From assembly GCA_016179875.1 (NCBI GenBank), contig JACPCH010000031.1:1-44122 (forward strand): DNA of 44,122 nucleotides, given 5' to 3'. The first letter of the stretch is position 1. Each line of letters starts with the position of its first letter. The notes beneath the pieces are model-generated. The model saw nothing but the letters and a program-made list of their open reading frames with translations. It did no database searches and was not told the DNA's origin. The position numbers and the translations under genes were made by a program. This stretch comes from Candidatus Rokuibacteriota bacterium. GTDB lineage: Bacteria > Methylomirabilota > Methylomirabilia > Rokubacteriales > CSP1-6. Of this stretch, positions 16,616-24,402 are shown piece by piece.

Positions 16616-17038
16616 TTGCGGCAGCCGCTCAGGATCCTGCTCGCCAAGGTCGGACTGGACGGCCACGACATGGGCGTGAAGGTCCTGGCGCGCGCGCTCC
16701 GGGACGCGGGGTTCGAGGTGATCTACACGGGGCTCCGGCAGTCGGTCGAGGCGGTGGCCCGGACCGCCGTCACCGAGGACGTGGATGCGGTGGGCCTCTC
16801 GATCCTCTCCGGGGTCCACGTCGTGCAGACGCGAAAGATGGTCGCCGCCCTCGTGACGGCCGGCCGGGGGCGGATCCCCGTGCTCGTGGGGGGCGTGATC
16901 CCGCGCGGGGACGTGGAGAGCCTTCGCGCCGCCGGCGCGGCCGGGGTGTTCCCGTCCGGAGAGCCGCTCGACCGGGTGGTGGAGCGGATCCGGGCGACGC
17001 TCCTGGCCCGCGCGGGAGAGGGGACGGATGAGAGATGA
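16616..17038 (+). CDS. Adenosylcobalamin-dependent mutase, small B12-binding subunit
   Basis: A 140-residue cobalamin-binding domain. The base-off/His-on motif D-x-H-x-x-G is seen as LDGHDMGVKVLARAL, followed by LSILSGVHV and the GG of VLVGGVIPRGD. These hold the cobalt-ligating histidine, the serine and the glycines around the nucleotide tail. The most likely start is TTG 16616 (LRQPLRILLAKVGLDGHD); in-frame codons upstream back to the previous stop include no ATG or GTG. It complements the large subunit 25 bp upstream, as in two-gene mutases of the 2-hydroxyisobutyryl-CoA and archaeal methylmalonyl-CoA types. Its stop overlaps the next M subunit start (ATGA). Confidence 0.9.
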   Translation: MRQPLRILLAKVGLDGHDMGVKVLARALRDAGFEVIYTGLRQSVEAVARTAVTEDVDAVGLSILSGVHVVQTRKMVAALVTAGRGRIPVLVGGVIPRGDVESLRAAGAAGVFPSGEPLDRVVERIRATLLARAGEGTDER

Positions 17039-17910
17039 TCCTTCGACCCTTCAAGTACGTCGAGTGCGGGAGCGTCGACGAGGCCACCACCACCCTCAAG
17101 CAGTACGGGGATGGCGCGCGGATCATCGCCGGCGGGACGGCGCTCGTTCCCATGATGAAGCACCGGCTCCTCCGTCCCGAGGTGCTGGTGAGCGTCATCC
17201 AGGTTCCCGGCCTCGGCGACATCGCCGCGGGCCCCGACGGCGGCCTCCGTCTGGGGGCGCTCGCTACCCACTGGGAGATCTCCCGCTCGCCGCTCGTGAA
17301 ACGGGAGAGCCCGCTCCTCGCCTATGCCTGCGGGCGGGTGGCGAGCCCCACCGTCCGGAGCATGGCGACGCTGGGCGGCAACCTCTGCTACGGCGAGTCG
17401 GCCTCGGACCCGTCGCCGGCGCTGCTGGCGCTCCGCGCCCGGGTCAGGGTCGTCGGGTCGGGCGGCGAGCGAACCCTGCCGCTCACGGAGTTCTTTACCG
17501 GCTTCTACGAGACCGGGCTCGCGGAGGACGAGGTCCTCACCGCCGTGGAGGTCCCGCCGCTCGCGCCCGGGGCGAGGTGGCGGTACCTCAAGTGGGTCCC
17601 GCGCGCGCAGGAGGACAAGGCCCTGGTCGGCCTGGCCGCTGTCCTGGTCCTCGACGGGCGCCACTGCCGCATGGCGCGGCTCGGGCTCGGCGGCGTGGCG
17701 GCCTCGCCGGTGGTGCTCCGCCGGACCGAGCAGAGCCTGGAGGGCCGGGAGCTGGACGAGCGGACGAGCGCCGAGGCCGGCGAGGTCGCGGCGGCGGAGG
17801 TCGAGCCGATGGAGGATCTCCAGGGCAGTGCAGACTACCGGCGCGACATGCTCCGCGTGTGGGTGCGGCGCGTGGTCGCTGACCTCGCCACCGGGGGAGG
17901 TGAGCGGTGA
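17035..17910 (+). CDS. Molybdenum hydroxylase set 2, FAD-binding medium subunit
   Basis: A 291-residue FAD subunit starting at ATG 17035 inside the end of the mutase small subunit, with GGAGAGGGG upstream. FAD motifs are IIAGGTALVPMMKHRLLRP and RSMATLGGNLCYGESASDPS. The second differs from the RNRG(T)xGG-xxx-HADPA of the other two intact M subunits, placing this one in a different subgroup. The C-terminal domain ends QGSADYRRDMLRVW. It is followed by its small subunit, but no large subunit follows; the nearest unpaired L gene is at 24403, after a hydantoinase and an importer. Confidence 0.9.
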   Translation: MILRPFKYVECGSVDEATTTLKQYGDGARIIAGGTALVPMMKHRLLRPEVLVSVIQVPGLGDIAAGPDGGLRLGALATHWEISRSPLVKRESPLLAYACGRVASPTVRSMATLGGNLCYGESASDPSPALLALRARVRVVGSGGERTLPLTEFFTGFYETGLAEDEVLTAVEVPPLAPGARWRYLKWVPRAQEDKALVGLAAVLVLDGRHCRMARLGLGGVAASPVVLRRTEQSLEGRELDERTSAEAGEVAAAEVEPMEDLQGSADYRRDMLRVWVRRVVADLATGGGER

Positions 17911-18401
17911 TGGAGTCCTTCGAGCTCACGGTGAACGGGTGCGTGGAGCGGGTGCAGGCGCCCACCCAGTGGACCCTGCTCCAGCTCCTCAGGGACGGGC
18001 TCGGGCTCCTCGGCACCAAGGAGGGGTGTGGCGAAGGATCGTGCGGGGCGTGCACCGTCCTCGTGGACGGCCGCCTCACCCGCTCCTGCCTCTCCCTCGC
18101 GCTCCGTGCGGCCGGGCGCAGCGTGCTCACGGTGGAGGGGCTCGGCGCGAACGGGCGCCGCGACCCCATCCAGGAAGCCTTCGTGCGCCACGGCGCCATT
18201 CAGTGCGGGTTCTGCACGCCGGGCATGGTCATCGCCACCAGGGCCCTCCTCGGCGTGAACCCGACGCCGGAGGACCACGAGATCCGGGAGTTCCTCTCCG
18301 GCAACTTCTGTCGCTGTGGCGGCTACACCCAGATCGTGAACGCCGTGCGCGAGCTGGCCGGTCGGCGCCCAACCGCAGTCAACCGAGGAGAGAACGCATG
18401 A
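17907..18401 (+). CDS. Molybdenum hydroxylase set 2, [2Fe-2S] small subunit
   Basis: A 164-residue iron-sulfur subunit. The N-terminal cluster ligands lie in GCGEGSCGACTVLVDGR and TRSC; the C-terminal ones in QCGFCTPGM and GNFCRCGGY. All eight cysteines are present. Two adjacent starts are possible, GTG 17907 (overlapping the M stop) and ATG 17910; GGGGGAGG at 17893-17900 suits either. It would accept electrons from a molybdenum subunit and pass them to the M subunit upstream. Its stop overlaps the hydantoinase start, so the two are translated together. Confidence 0.92.
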   Translation: MMESFELTVNGCVERVQAPTQWTLLQLLRDGLGLLGTKEGCGEGSCGACTVLVDGRLTRSCLSLALRAAGRSVLTVEGLGANGRRDPIQEAFVRHGAIQCGFCTPGMVIATRALLGVNPTPEDHEIREFLSGNFCRCGGYTQIVNAVRELAGRRPTAVNRGENA

Positions 18402-19780
18402 CGCGGGCACGAGTCGATACCGTGGTCCATGGCGGCCTGGTGGTGACCTCCAGCACGGTCACCCCCGCCGCGATCGCCATCAAGGACGGGCGCATCGCGG
18501 CGATCGGCGAAGAGTCGATGATGCCGGACGCCGCCCGGTCGATCGACGTCGGCGGCAAGTACGTCTTTCCGGGCCTGATCGACGCCCACACCCACATCTG
18601 GTCGGAAGGCTTCGGGGTGACCACCCGCGCCGCCGCCTGCGGGGGCGTGACGACGACGCTGATCTTCCTCCGGGGCGACGCCAACGACAACATCTTCGAG
18701 GTCGCCACGGAGTCCAAGCGACAGGCGGTCGAGCAGGCGCACGTGGACTACGGCTTCCACGTCTACCTCTTCGACCGGGCCAGCATGATCGAGGAGCTCG
18801 AGGGGACGATGAAGCTCGGGATCCCGACCTTCAAGATGTTCATGGCCTACAAGAAGCGCCAGATGAAGGTCAGCAACGAGTTCATGCTCCGGGCCATGCA
18901 GACGATCAAGCGGCTCGGCGCGACGGCCATGGTCCACGCCGAGAACGGGGAGATGATCGATGTGCTCGAGGACCAGGCCATCGCCGCCGGGTGCTGCGGC
19001 GCCGAGCACTTCTACCCGACCCGGCCCAACGTCGCCGAGGGGGAGGCGGTCAACCGGGCGATCGAGATCGCGACCCACGTGGGGTGCCCGCTCTACATCG
19101 TGCACCTGTCCAGCGCCGAGGGCCTCGCCCGGATCAAGGCGGCGCGCGACGCCGGCCTGCCGGTGTGGACCGAGACCTGCCCGCAGTACCTGCTCCTGAC
19201 GGACGACGACATGCGCAAGTGGGGGCCGCTCGCCAAGATCGCCCCGCCGCTCCGGACGCGGCAGGACAACGAGGCGCTGTGGACGGGCCTGGAGCGCGGC
19301 TGGATCCCGGTGCTGGCCACCGACCACGCCTCCTACCCGCCGGAGGCCAAGGAGGTGGGGAAGAAAGACATCTTCCAGGCGGCGTTCGGGGCGCCCGGGG
19401 TGGAGACGCTGGTGCCGCTGGCCTTCAGCGAAGGCGTGGTGAAGCGCGGGCTGGGGCCGTCGTGGCTCGCGCGCGTGCTGAGCGAGGGCCCGGCCAAGAT
19501 CTTCCAGATCTACCCGAAGAAAGGCGCGCTGCAACCGGGCTCCGACGCCGACCTGGTCGTGATCGACCCCGACAAGCGCGTGCTGCTCCAGGCGAAGAAC
19601 CTCCACCAGGGCGCCGGCTACACGCTCTTCGAGGGGCGCGAGGTGCGCGGCTGGCCGGTCCTGACCATGGTCCGCGGCCAGGTGCTGCTCGACAACGGCG
19701 AGCTCAAGCAGGGCCCGGGCTTCGGCCAGTTCCTGCACCGCCCGATGGACGGCCACGCGCCCGCTGCGCGAACGACCTGA
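18398..19780 (+). CDS. Hydantoinase/dihydropyrimidinase-family cyclic amidohydrolase
   Basis: A 460-residue amidohydrolase from ATG 18398, with GAGGAG upstream. The complete binuclear metal site of this family is visible: His64 and His66 in DAHTHIW, the lysine carboxylated in the mature enzyme at 146 in PTFKMFMAY, His180 in MVHAENGE, His236 in YIVHLSS and Asp309 in ATDHASY. These residues support hydrolytic opening of cyclic amides such as hydantoins, dihydropyrimidines or allantoin. Overall length and motifs fit D-hydantoinase/dihydropyrimidinase rather than dihydroorotase. It lies between the M-S pair of hydroxylase set 2 and Liv importer 2, so the likely role is ring opening of an imported or hydroxylated cyclic amide (inference). 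Confidence 0.9.
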   Translation: MTRARVDTVVHGGLVVTSSTVTPAAIAIKDGRIAAIGEESMMPDAARSIDVGGKYVFPGLIDAHTHIWSEGFGVTTRAAACGGVTTTLIFLRGDANDNIFEVATESKRQAVEQAHVDYGFHVYLFDRASMIEELEGTMKLGIPTFKMFMAYKKRQMKVSNEFMLRAMQTIKRLGATAMVHAENGEMIDVLEDQAIAAGCCGAEHFYPTRPNVAEGEAVNRAIEIATHVGCPLYIVHLSSAEGLARIKAARDAGLPVWTETCPQYLLLTDDDMRKWGPLAKIAPPLRTRQDNEALWTGLERGWIPVLATDHASYPPEAKEVGKKDIFQAAFGAPGVETLVPLAFSEGVVKRGLGPSWLARVLSEGPAKIFQIYPKKGALQPGSDADLVVIDPDKRVLLQAKNLHQGAGYTLFEGREVRGWPVLTMVRGQVLLDNGELKQGPGFGQFLHRPMDGHAPAARTT

Positions 19781-19798
19781 GAAGAGGAGGACACCACC

Positions 19799-20941
19799 AT
19801 GCGCACGCTCGCACGACTCGTCGTCACCGCCGTCGTCCTGGCCTGGCTCGGCGCCTCGCCCGCCGGCGCCCAGGACACCGTGAAGGTCGGGTTCATCAAC
19901 CCGCTCACCGGAGGCTCGAGCTTCTACGGGCAGAGCCTCCTGCACGGGGCTCAGCTCGCCGTCGAGCAGGCCAACGCCAGGGGCGGCCTCCTGGGCAAGA
20001 AGATCGAGCTGGTCGCCGAGGACGACCGCTCGGTGCCGGCCGACGGCACCTCGGCCGCCATCAAGCTCATCACCCGCGACAACGTGATCGCCATCATCGG
20101 CACCTACAATAGTTCGGTCACGCTGGCCGTGGGCGACGTGGGCCGCCGCTACGGCGTGCCGCAGATCGTGAGCTCGGCCATCGCCGACTCGATCACCGAC
20201 CGGAACGACCCGGCCAAGCCCTGGACCTTCCGCGCCAACTCGCGGGCGGGCGATCAGGCGGTGGCCATGATCCACTACCTGGTCGAGATCCGGAAGGCGA
20301 GGACCGTGGCGATCCTGGAAGAGAACACCGACATGGGCTCCGGCTGCGGCGCGGCCATCCGCAAGGAGGTCGAGCGGCGCGGGGCCCGGGTGGTGGCCGC
20401 AGAGCGCTACAACCACGGCGAGGCCAACTTCTACTCGATCATCACCAAGCTCAAGGGCCTCGGCCCCGACGGCGTGGCCCTCTGCAGTATCATCGCCGAG
20501 GGCGCCCAGATCGTGCGTCAGGCCAGGGACCTGGGCCTCAAGACCGTGTTCATGGGCAACACGGCCTTCAACCACGACAAGATCATCGAGCTGGCCGGTG
20601 ACGCCGCCTCGGGCCTCGTGGCCAACGCCACCTTCGAGGCGACCTCCAAGCGCCAGATCGCGCGCGACTTCGTCGAGGCCTACCGGACGAAGTTCGGCGA
20701 GTTCCCGCAGTACACGGCGGCCCAGGGCTTCGACGCGGTCCTGGTCCTGCTGGACGGCGTCAAGCGGGCGGGGGGCTTCGACCGCGAGAAGATCCGCGCC
20801 GCGCTCCAGGCCACCCGGAACCTGCCGCGCGTCGAGTCGGGGCCGCTGACCTTCGACGCCCAGGGGCAGGCGATGGGCTTCAAGTTCTCATACGTGACCT
20901 TCCGCGAGGGCAAGCGCGTCCTGATCTACGAGCCGGAGTGA
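19799..20941 (+). CDS. Liv-type ABC importer 2, substrate-binding protein
   Basis: A 380-residue type I binding protein from ATG 19799, with a strong AGAGGAGG upstream. The signal peptide covers residues 1-24 (cleavage after PAGA). The mature start QDTVKVGFINPLTGGSSFYG and the block AVEQANARGGLLGKKIELVAEDD are typical of Peripla_BP_6. Although the length matches the binding protein of importer 1, the two are clearly diverged, so they probably bind different ligands. It is followed by its own LivH, LivM, LivG and LivF. The position directly after the hydantoinase suggests that the ligand is related to that enzyme's substrate. Confidence 0.92.
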   Translation: MRTLARLVVTAVVLAWLGASPAGAQDTVKVGFINPLTGGSSFYGQSLLHGAQLAVEQANARGGLLGKKIELVAEDDRSVPADGTSAAIKLITRDNVIAIIGTYNSSVTLAVGDVGRRYGVPQIVSSAIADSITDRNDPAKPWTFRANSRAGDQAVAMIHYLVEIRKARTVAILEENTDMGSGCGAAIRKEVERRGARVVAAERYNHGEANFYSIITKLKGLGPDGVALCSIIAEGAQIVRQARDLGLKTVFMGNTAFNHDKIIELAGDAASGLVANATFEATSKRQIARDFVEAYRTKFGEFPQYTAAQGFDAVLVLLDGVKRAGGFDREKIRAALQATRNLPRVESGPLTFDAQGQAMGFKFSYVTFREGKRVLIYEPE

Positions 20942-20972
20942 GCGGGGCGGAAGGCGGAAGACCGGGCCGGCG

Positions 20973-21836
20973 ATGACGCTCGTCCTGTTCGTCCAGCACC
21001 TGGCCAACGGGCTCATCACCGGAGGTCTCTACGCGCTGGTGGCGATCGGGCTCTCCCTGATCTACGGGGTGCTCCGGATCATCAACTTCGCGCACGGCGA
21101 GATCTTCGCGGTGGGAGCCTATGTGGGCTTCTTCCTCTGGCGCGTGCTGGGGGTCCCGCTCCCGCTCGCCTTCGTGGGGGCGATGGTGGGCACCGCGGCC
21201 ATGGGCGTCGCCGCCGAGCGCCTGGTCTTCCGCCCGCTCCGCTTCGCCGACCCGCTGAACTCGATGATCAGCGCCATCGGCCTCTCCTTCCTGCTCCAGA
21301 ACCTGATCCTCCAGGTGGGCGGGGCCGAGCCGCGCCGGCTCGACCCCTTCATGAGCGGCGTGCTGCTGGTGGGGCCTATCGCGCTCCCGCTCCAGTACCT
21401 GTTCATCCTGGGGCTCGCCGGCGTCCTGATCGCGGCCATCGAGGTCTACCTCCGCCGCGCCTGGAACGGGCTGGCCCTTCGCGCGAGCTCCCAGGACCTG
21501 GGGACCGCCGCGCTCATGGGGGTCAGCATCGACCGGCTGGCGCGGGTCACCTTCGCGGCCGCCTCGGCGCTCGCGGCCGCGGCGGGCGTCCTGGTGGGCT
21601 CGGTCTTCCTCCTCCAGCCCACGATGGGCGTGTCGATGGCGGCCAAGTGCTTCGTGGTCGTGATCCTGGGAGGCGTCGGCAACCTGCCCGGCGCGATCGT
21701 GGGCGGCCTCGTGCTCGGGGTCGCCGAGAGCCTGGCCGTGGCCTACGTGTCCACCGCGCTCCGCGACGTCGTCGCGTTCGTGGTCCTCATCGTGGCGCTC
21801 CTCTTCCGCCCGCAGGGGCTCCTCAGGGGCGCATGA
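20973..21836 (+). CDS. livH: Liv-type ABC importer 2, permease LivH
   Basis: A 287-residue membrane protein with about eight hydrophobic segments. It shows the LivH landmarks LITGGLYALVAIGLSLIYGV and RIINFAHGEIFAVGAYVG near the N-terminus. The ATPase-docking loop KCFVVVILGGVGNLPGAIVG and the ending LLFRPQGLLRGA follow. It forms the pore with LivM. A 31-bp gap precedes it; the ATG at 20973 lacks a strong ribosome site. The stop overlaps the LivM start. Confidence 0.92.
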   Translation: MTLVLFVQHLANGLITGGLYALVAIGLSLIYGVLRIINFAHGEIFAVGAYVGFFLWRVLGVPLPLAFVGAMVGTAAMGVAAERLVFRPLRFADPLNSMISAIGLSFLLQNLILQVGGAEPRRLDPFMSGVLLVGPIALPLQYLFILGLAGVLIAAIEVYLRRAWNGLALRASSQDLGTAALMGVSIDRLARVTFAAASALAAAAGVLVGSVFLLQPTMGVSMAAKCFVVVILGGVGNLPGAIVGGLVLGVAESLAVAYVSTALRDVVAFVVLIVALLFRPQGLLRGA

Positions 21837-22819
21837 TGCTCGCCGAGAGCTCTCACCGCTGGCCCTGGCTCCTCCTGCTCGCCGTGGCCGTCGTGGGGCC
21901 GCCGCTCACCGGCGAACCCTACGTCGCGCACCTGATGGTGCTCGGCTCGCTCTCGGCGCTCCTGGCCGTGGGGCTCAACGTCGCACTCGGCTTCGCCGGG
22001 CTCTTCTCGTTCGCCCAGGGAGCCTTCTACGGGATCGGCGCCTACGTGTCGGCGCTCCTGGTCCTCTCGAGCGGCGCGGGGTTCTGGACGGCGTTCCTGG
22101 CGGCGGGCGTGGCCGCGGGCCTCGCGGGGCTCCTGCTGGGTCTCCTGACCATCCGGCTCGGCGGCCATTACCTCGCCATCGCGACGTTCGCCTTCCAGGA
22201 AATCGTCATCGTCGTCATCCGCAACTGGGACAGCGTGACCAAGGGCCCGCTCGGCCTCTCCGGGGTGCCGGGCCCCGCGCCGCTCGCGCTGCCGGGGCTC
22301 CCGCCGCTCGAGTTCCAGAGCGAGCTGGCCTACTACTACCTGGCGCTCGCGGTGCTGGTCCTGGCCGTCGCGGTCTCGTGGCGGCTCCGGACCTCGCAGA
22401 TCGGGCTCGAGCTGCTGGCCGTGCGCGACGACGAGGTCGCGGCCCGCGCCATGGGCGTGCGCGCGGTGCAGCTCAAGATCTTCGCCTTTTCCGCGAGCGC
22501 GGTGCTGGCGGGGCTCGCCGGGAGCCTCTTCGCCCACTACGTGAAGAACGTCTCGCCCGAGTCCTTCGCCGTGGCGACGTCTTTCGCGGTGCTGGTGTCG
22601 GTGCTCGTGGGCGGGCTGGGGACGATCATGGGGCCGGTCCTGGGCGGGATCGCGCTCACGTTCCTGCCCGAGTACCTGCGCGTCTTCCAGGAGCACCGCT
22701 TCACCATCTACGGCGCGCTCCTGATCGTGGTGGTCATCGCCCTGCCCGGCGGCGTCGCAGGAGGACTCCAGACCCTCGCGCGCCGATGGCGGGCGCGCGC
22801 CCAGGCGGCCCGGCCGTGA
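21833..22819 (+). CDS. livM: Liv-type ABC importer 2, permease LivM
   Basis: A 328-residue hydrophobic permease from ATG 21833 (an alternative ATG lies at 21836). Landmarks are GLNVALGFAGLFSFAQGAFYGIGAY, LLAVRDDEVAARAMGVRAVQ, VLVGGLGTIMGPVLGG (ATPase-docking loop) and FLPEYLRVF near the end. It completes the translocation pore with LivH. The final bases overlap the GTG start of LivG, so the whole importer is translationally coupled. Confidence 0.92.
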   Translation: MMLAESSHRWPWLLLLAVAVVGPPLTGEPYVAHLMVLGSLSALLAVGLNVALGFAGLFSFAQGAFYGIGAYVSALLVLSSGAGFWTAFLAAGVAAGLAGLLLGLLTIRLGGHYLAIATFAFQEIVIVVIRNWDSVTKGPLGLSGVPGPAPLALPGLPPLEFQSELAYYYLALAVLVLAVAVSWRLRTSQIGLELLAVRDDEVAARAMGVRAVQLKIFAFSASAVLAGLAGSLFAHYVKNVSPESFAVATSFAVLVSVLVGGLGTIMGPVLGGIALTFLPEYLRVFQEHRFTIYGALLIVVVIALPGGVAGGLQTLARRWRARAQAARP

Positions 22820-23578
22820 GCGCGTCGCTCCTCGAGGTGCGGGGCCTCAGCAGGTGGTTCGGCGGGCTCGCCGCCGTCCAGGGCTTCGAGATCGCCGTGG
22901 CCGAGGGCCAGATCGTCGGGCTCATCGGGCCCAACGGCGCCGGCAAGACCACGATCTTCAACCTCCTGAGCGGAACGCTCCGCCCCTCGGCGGGCGAGGT
23001 GCGCCTGGCGGGCGCCTCCATCGTGGGGCGGGCGCCGGAGGCGATCGCGCGCCTGGGGCTCGCCCGGACCTTCCAGGACCTCCGGCTCTTCCGCCGCCTC
23101 ACGGCGCGCGAGAACGTGGTGGTGGCCGCCTTCTGCCGGGCGCCGAACTCGCTGGTGTCGTGGACTTTCCCGCGACACCAGAAAGGGCTCGCCGGCTTCG
23201 CGCGGCAGGCCGAGGAGCTCCTGGAGTTCGTGGGCCTCACCGACAAGGCGGGGGATCTCGCCATGTACCTCTCGCACGGCCAGCAGCGTCGCCTGGAGGT
23301 GGCGCGCGCCCTGGCCACCGGCCCGCGGCTCCTCCTCTTGGACGAGCCGGCCGGCGGGCTCGGCCGCATGGAGAGCGAGATCATGACGCGGCTGATCCAG
23401 CGCATCCGGGCGAGCGGCGTCACGCTCGTCTTGATCGAGCACAACATGCACTTCTTGATGCCGCTGGTCGACCGCGTTGCGGTCATGAACTTCGGGCGGA
23501 AGATCGCCGAGGGGACGCCGGCGGCGATCCGGGAGGACCCCGAGGTGGTCGCTGCCTACCTCGGGACGGCGCAGGCCC

Positions 23579-23592
<14 letters not shown>
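22816..23592 (+). CDS. livG: Liv-type ABC importer 2, ATPase LivG
   Basis: A 258-residue ATPase. GTG 22816 overlaps the LivM stop and puts the usual opening LLEVRGLSRWFGGLAAV near the N-terminus; an ATG at 22786 would add ten residues without family support. Walker A is GPNGAGKTT, the signature LSHGQQRRLEVARAL, Walker B LLLLDEPAGGL and the switch region LIEHNMHFLM. After Walker B the D-loop reads GGLGRME, whereas LivG proteins usually have an A-G-L-N-P-x-E-like sequence. Catalytic residues are intact. Confidence 0.92.
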
Positions 23593-24283
<691 letters not shown>

Positions 24284-24343
24284 ACTAGGAGGCTGTCGGA
24301 GTATCGAGGAGCGCCACGGCGGAGCATGGGCGGTCCGAGTGTA

Positions 24344-24377
24344 TGGGGGGTATGGAGGGCCATTTCGGGGCCCCCGA
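24344..24377 (+). promoter_or_regulatory. G-rich hairpin leader element, copy 1
   Basis: The sequence runs TGGGGGGTATGGAGGGCC, ATTTC, GGGGCCCCC. The right arm can pair with either G-run, giving an imperfect GC hairpin. It ends about 25 bases before the ATG of the hydroxylase large subunit at 24403. A closely similar element at 26786-26819 sits at the same distance before the next gene. No T-run follows, so it is not a normal intrinsic terminator. An RNA structure affecting translation or mRNA stability is possible. Confidence 0.4.
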
Positions 24378-24402
24378 TTCAACGAAGTCTCGGAGGAGCG
24401 CA

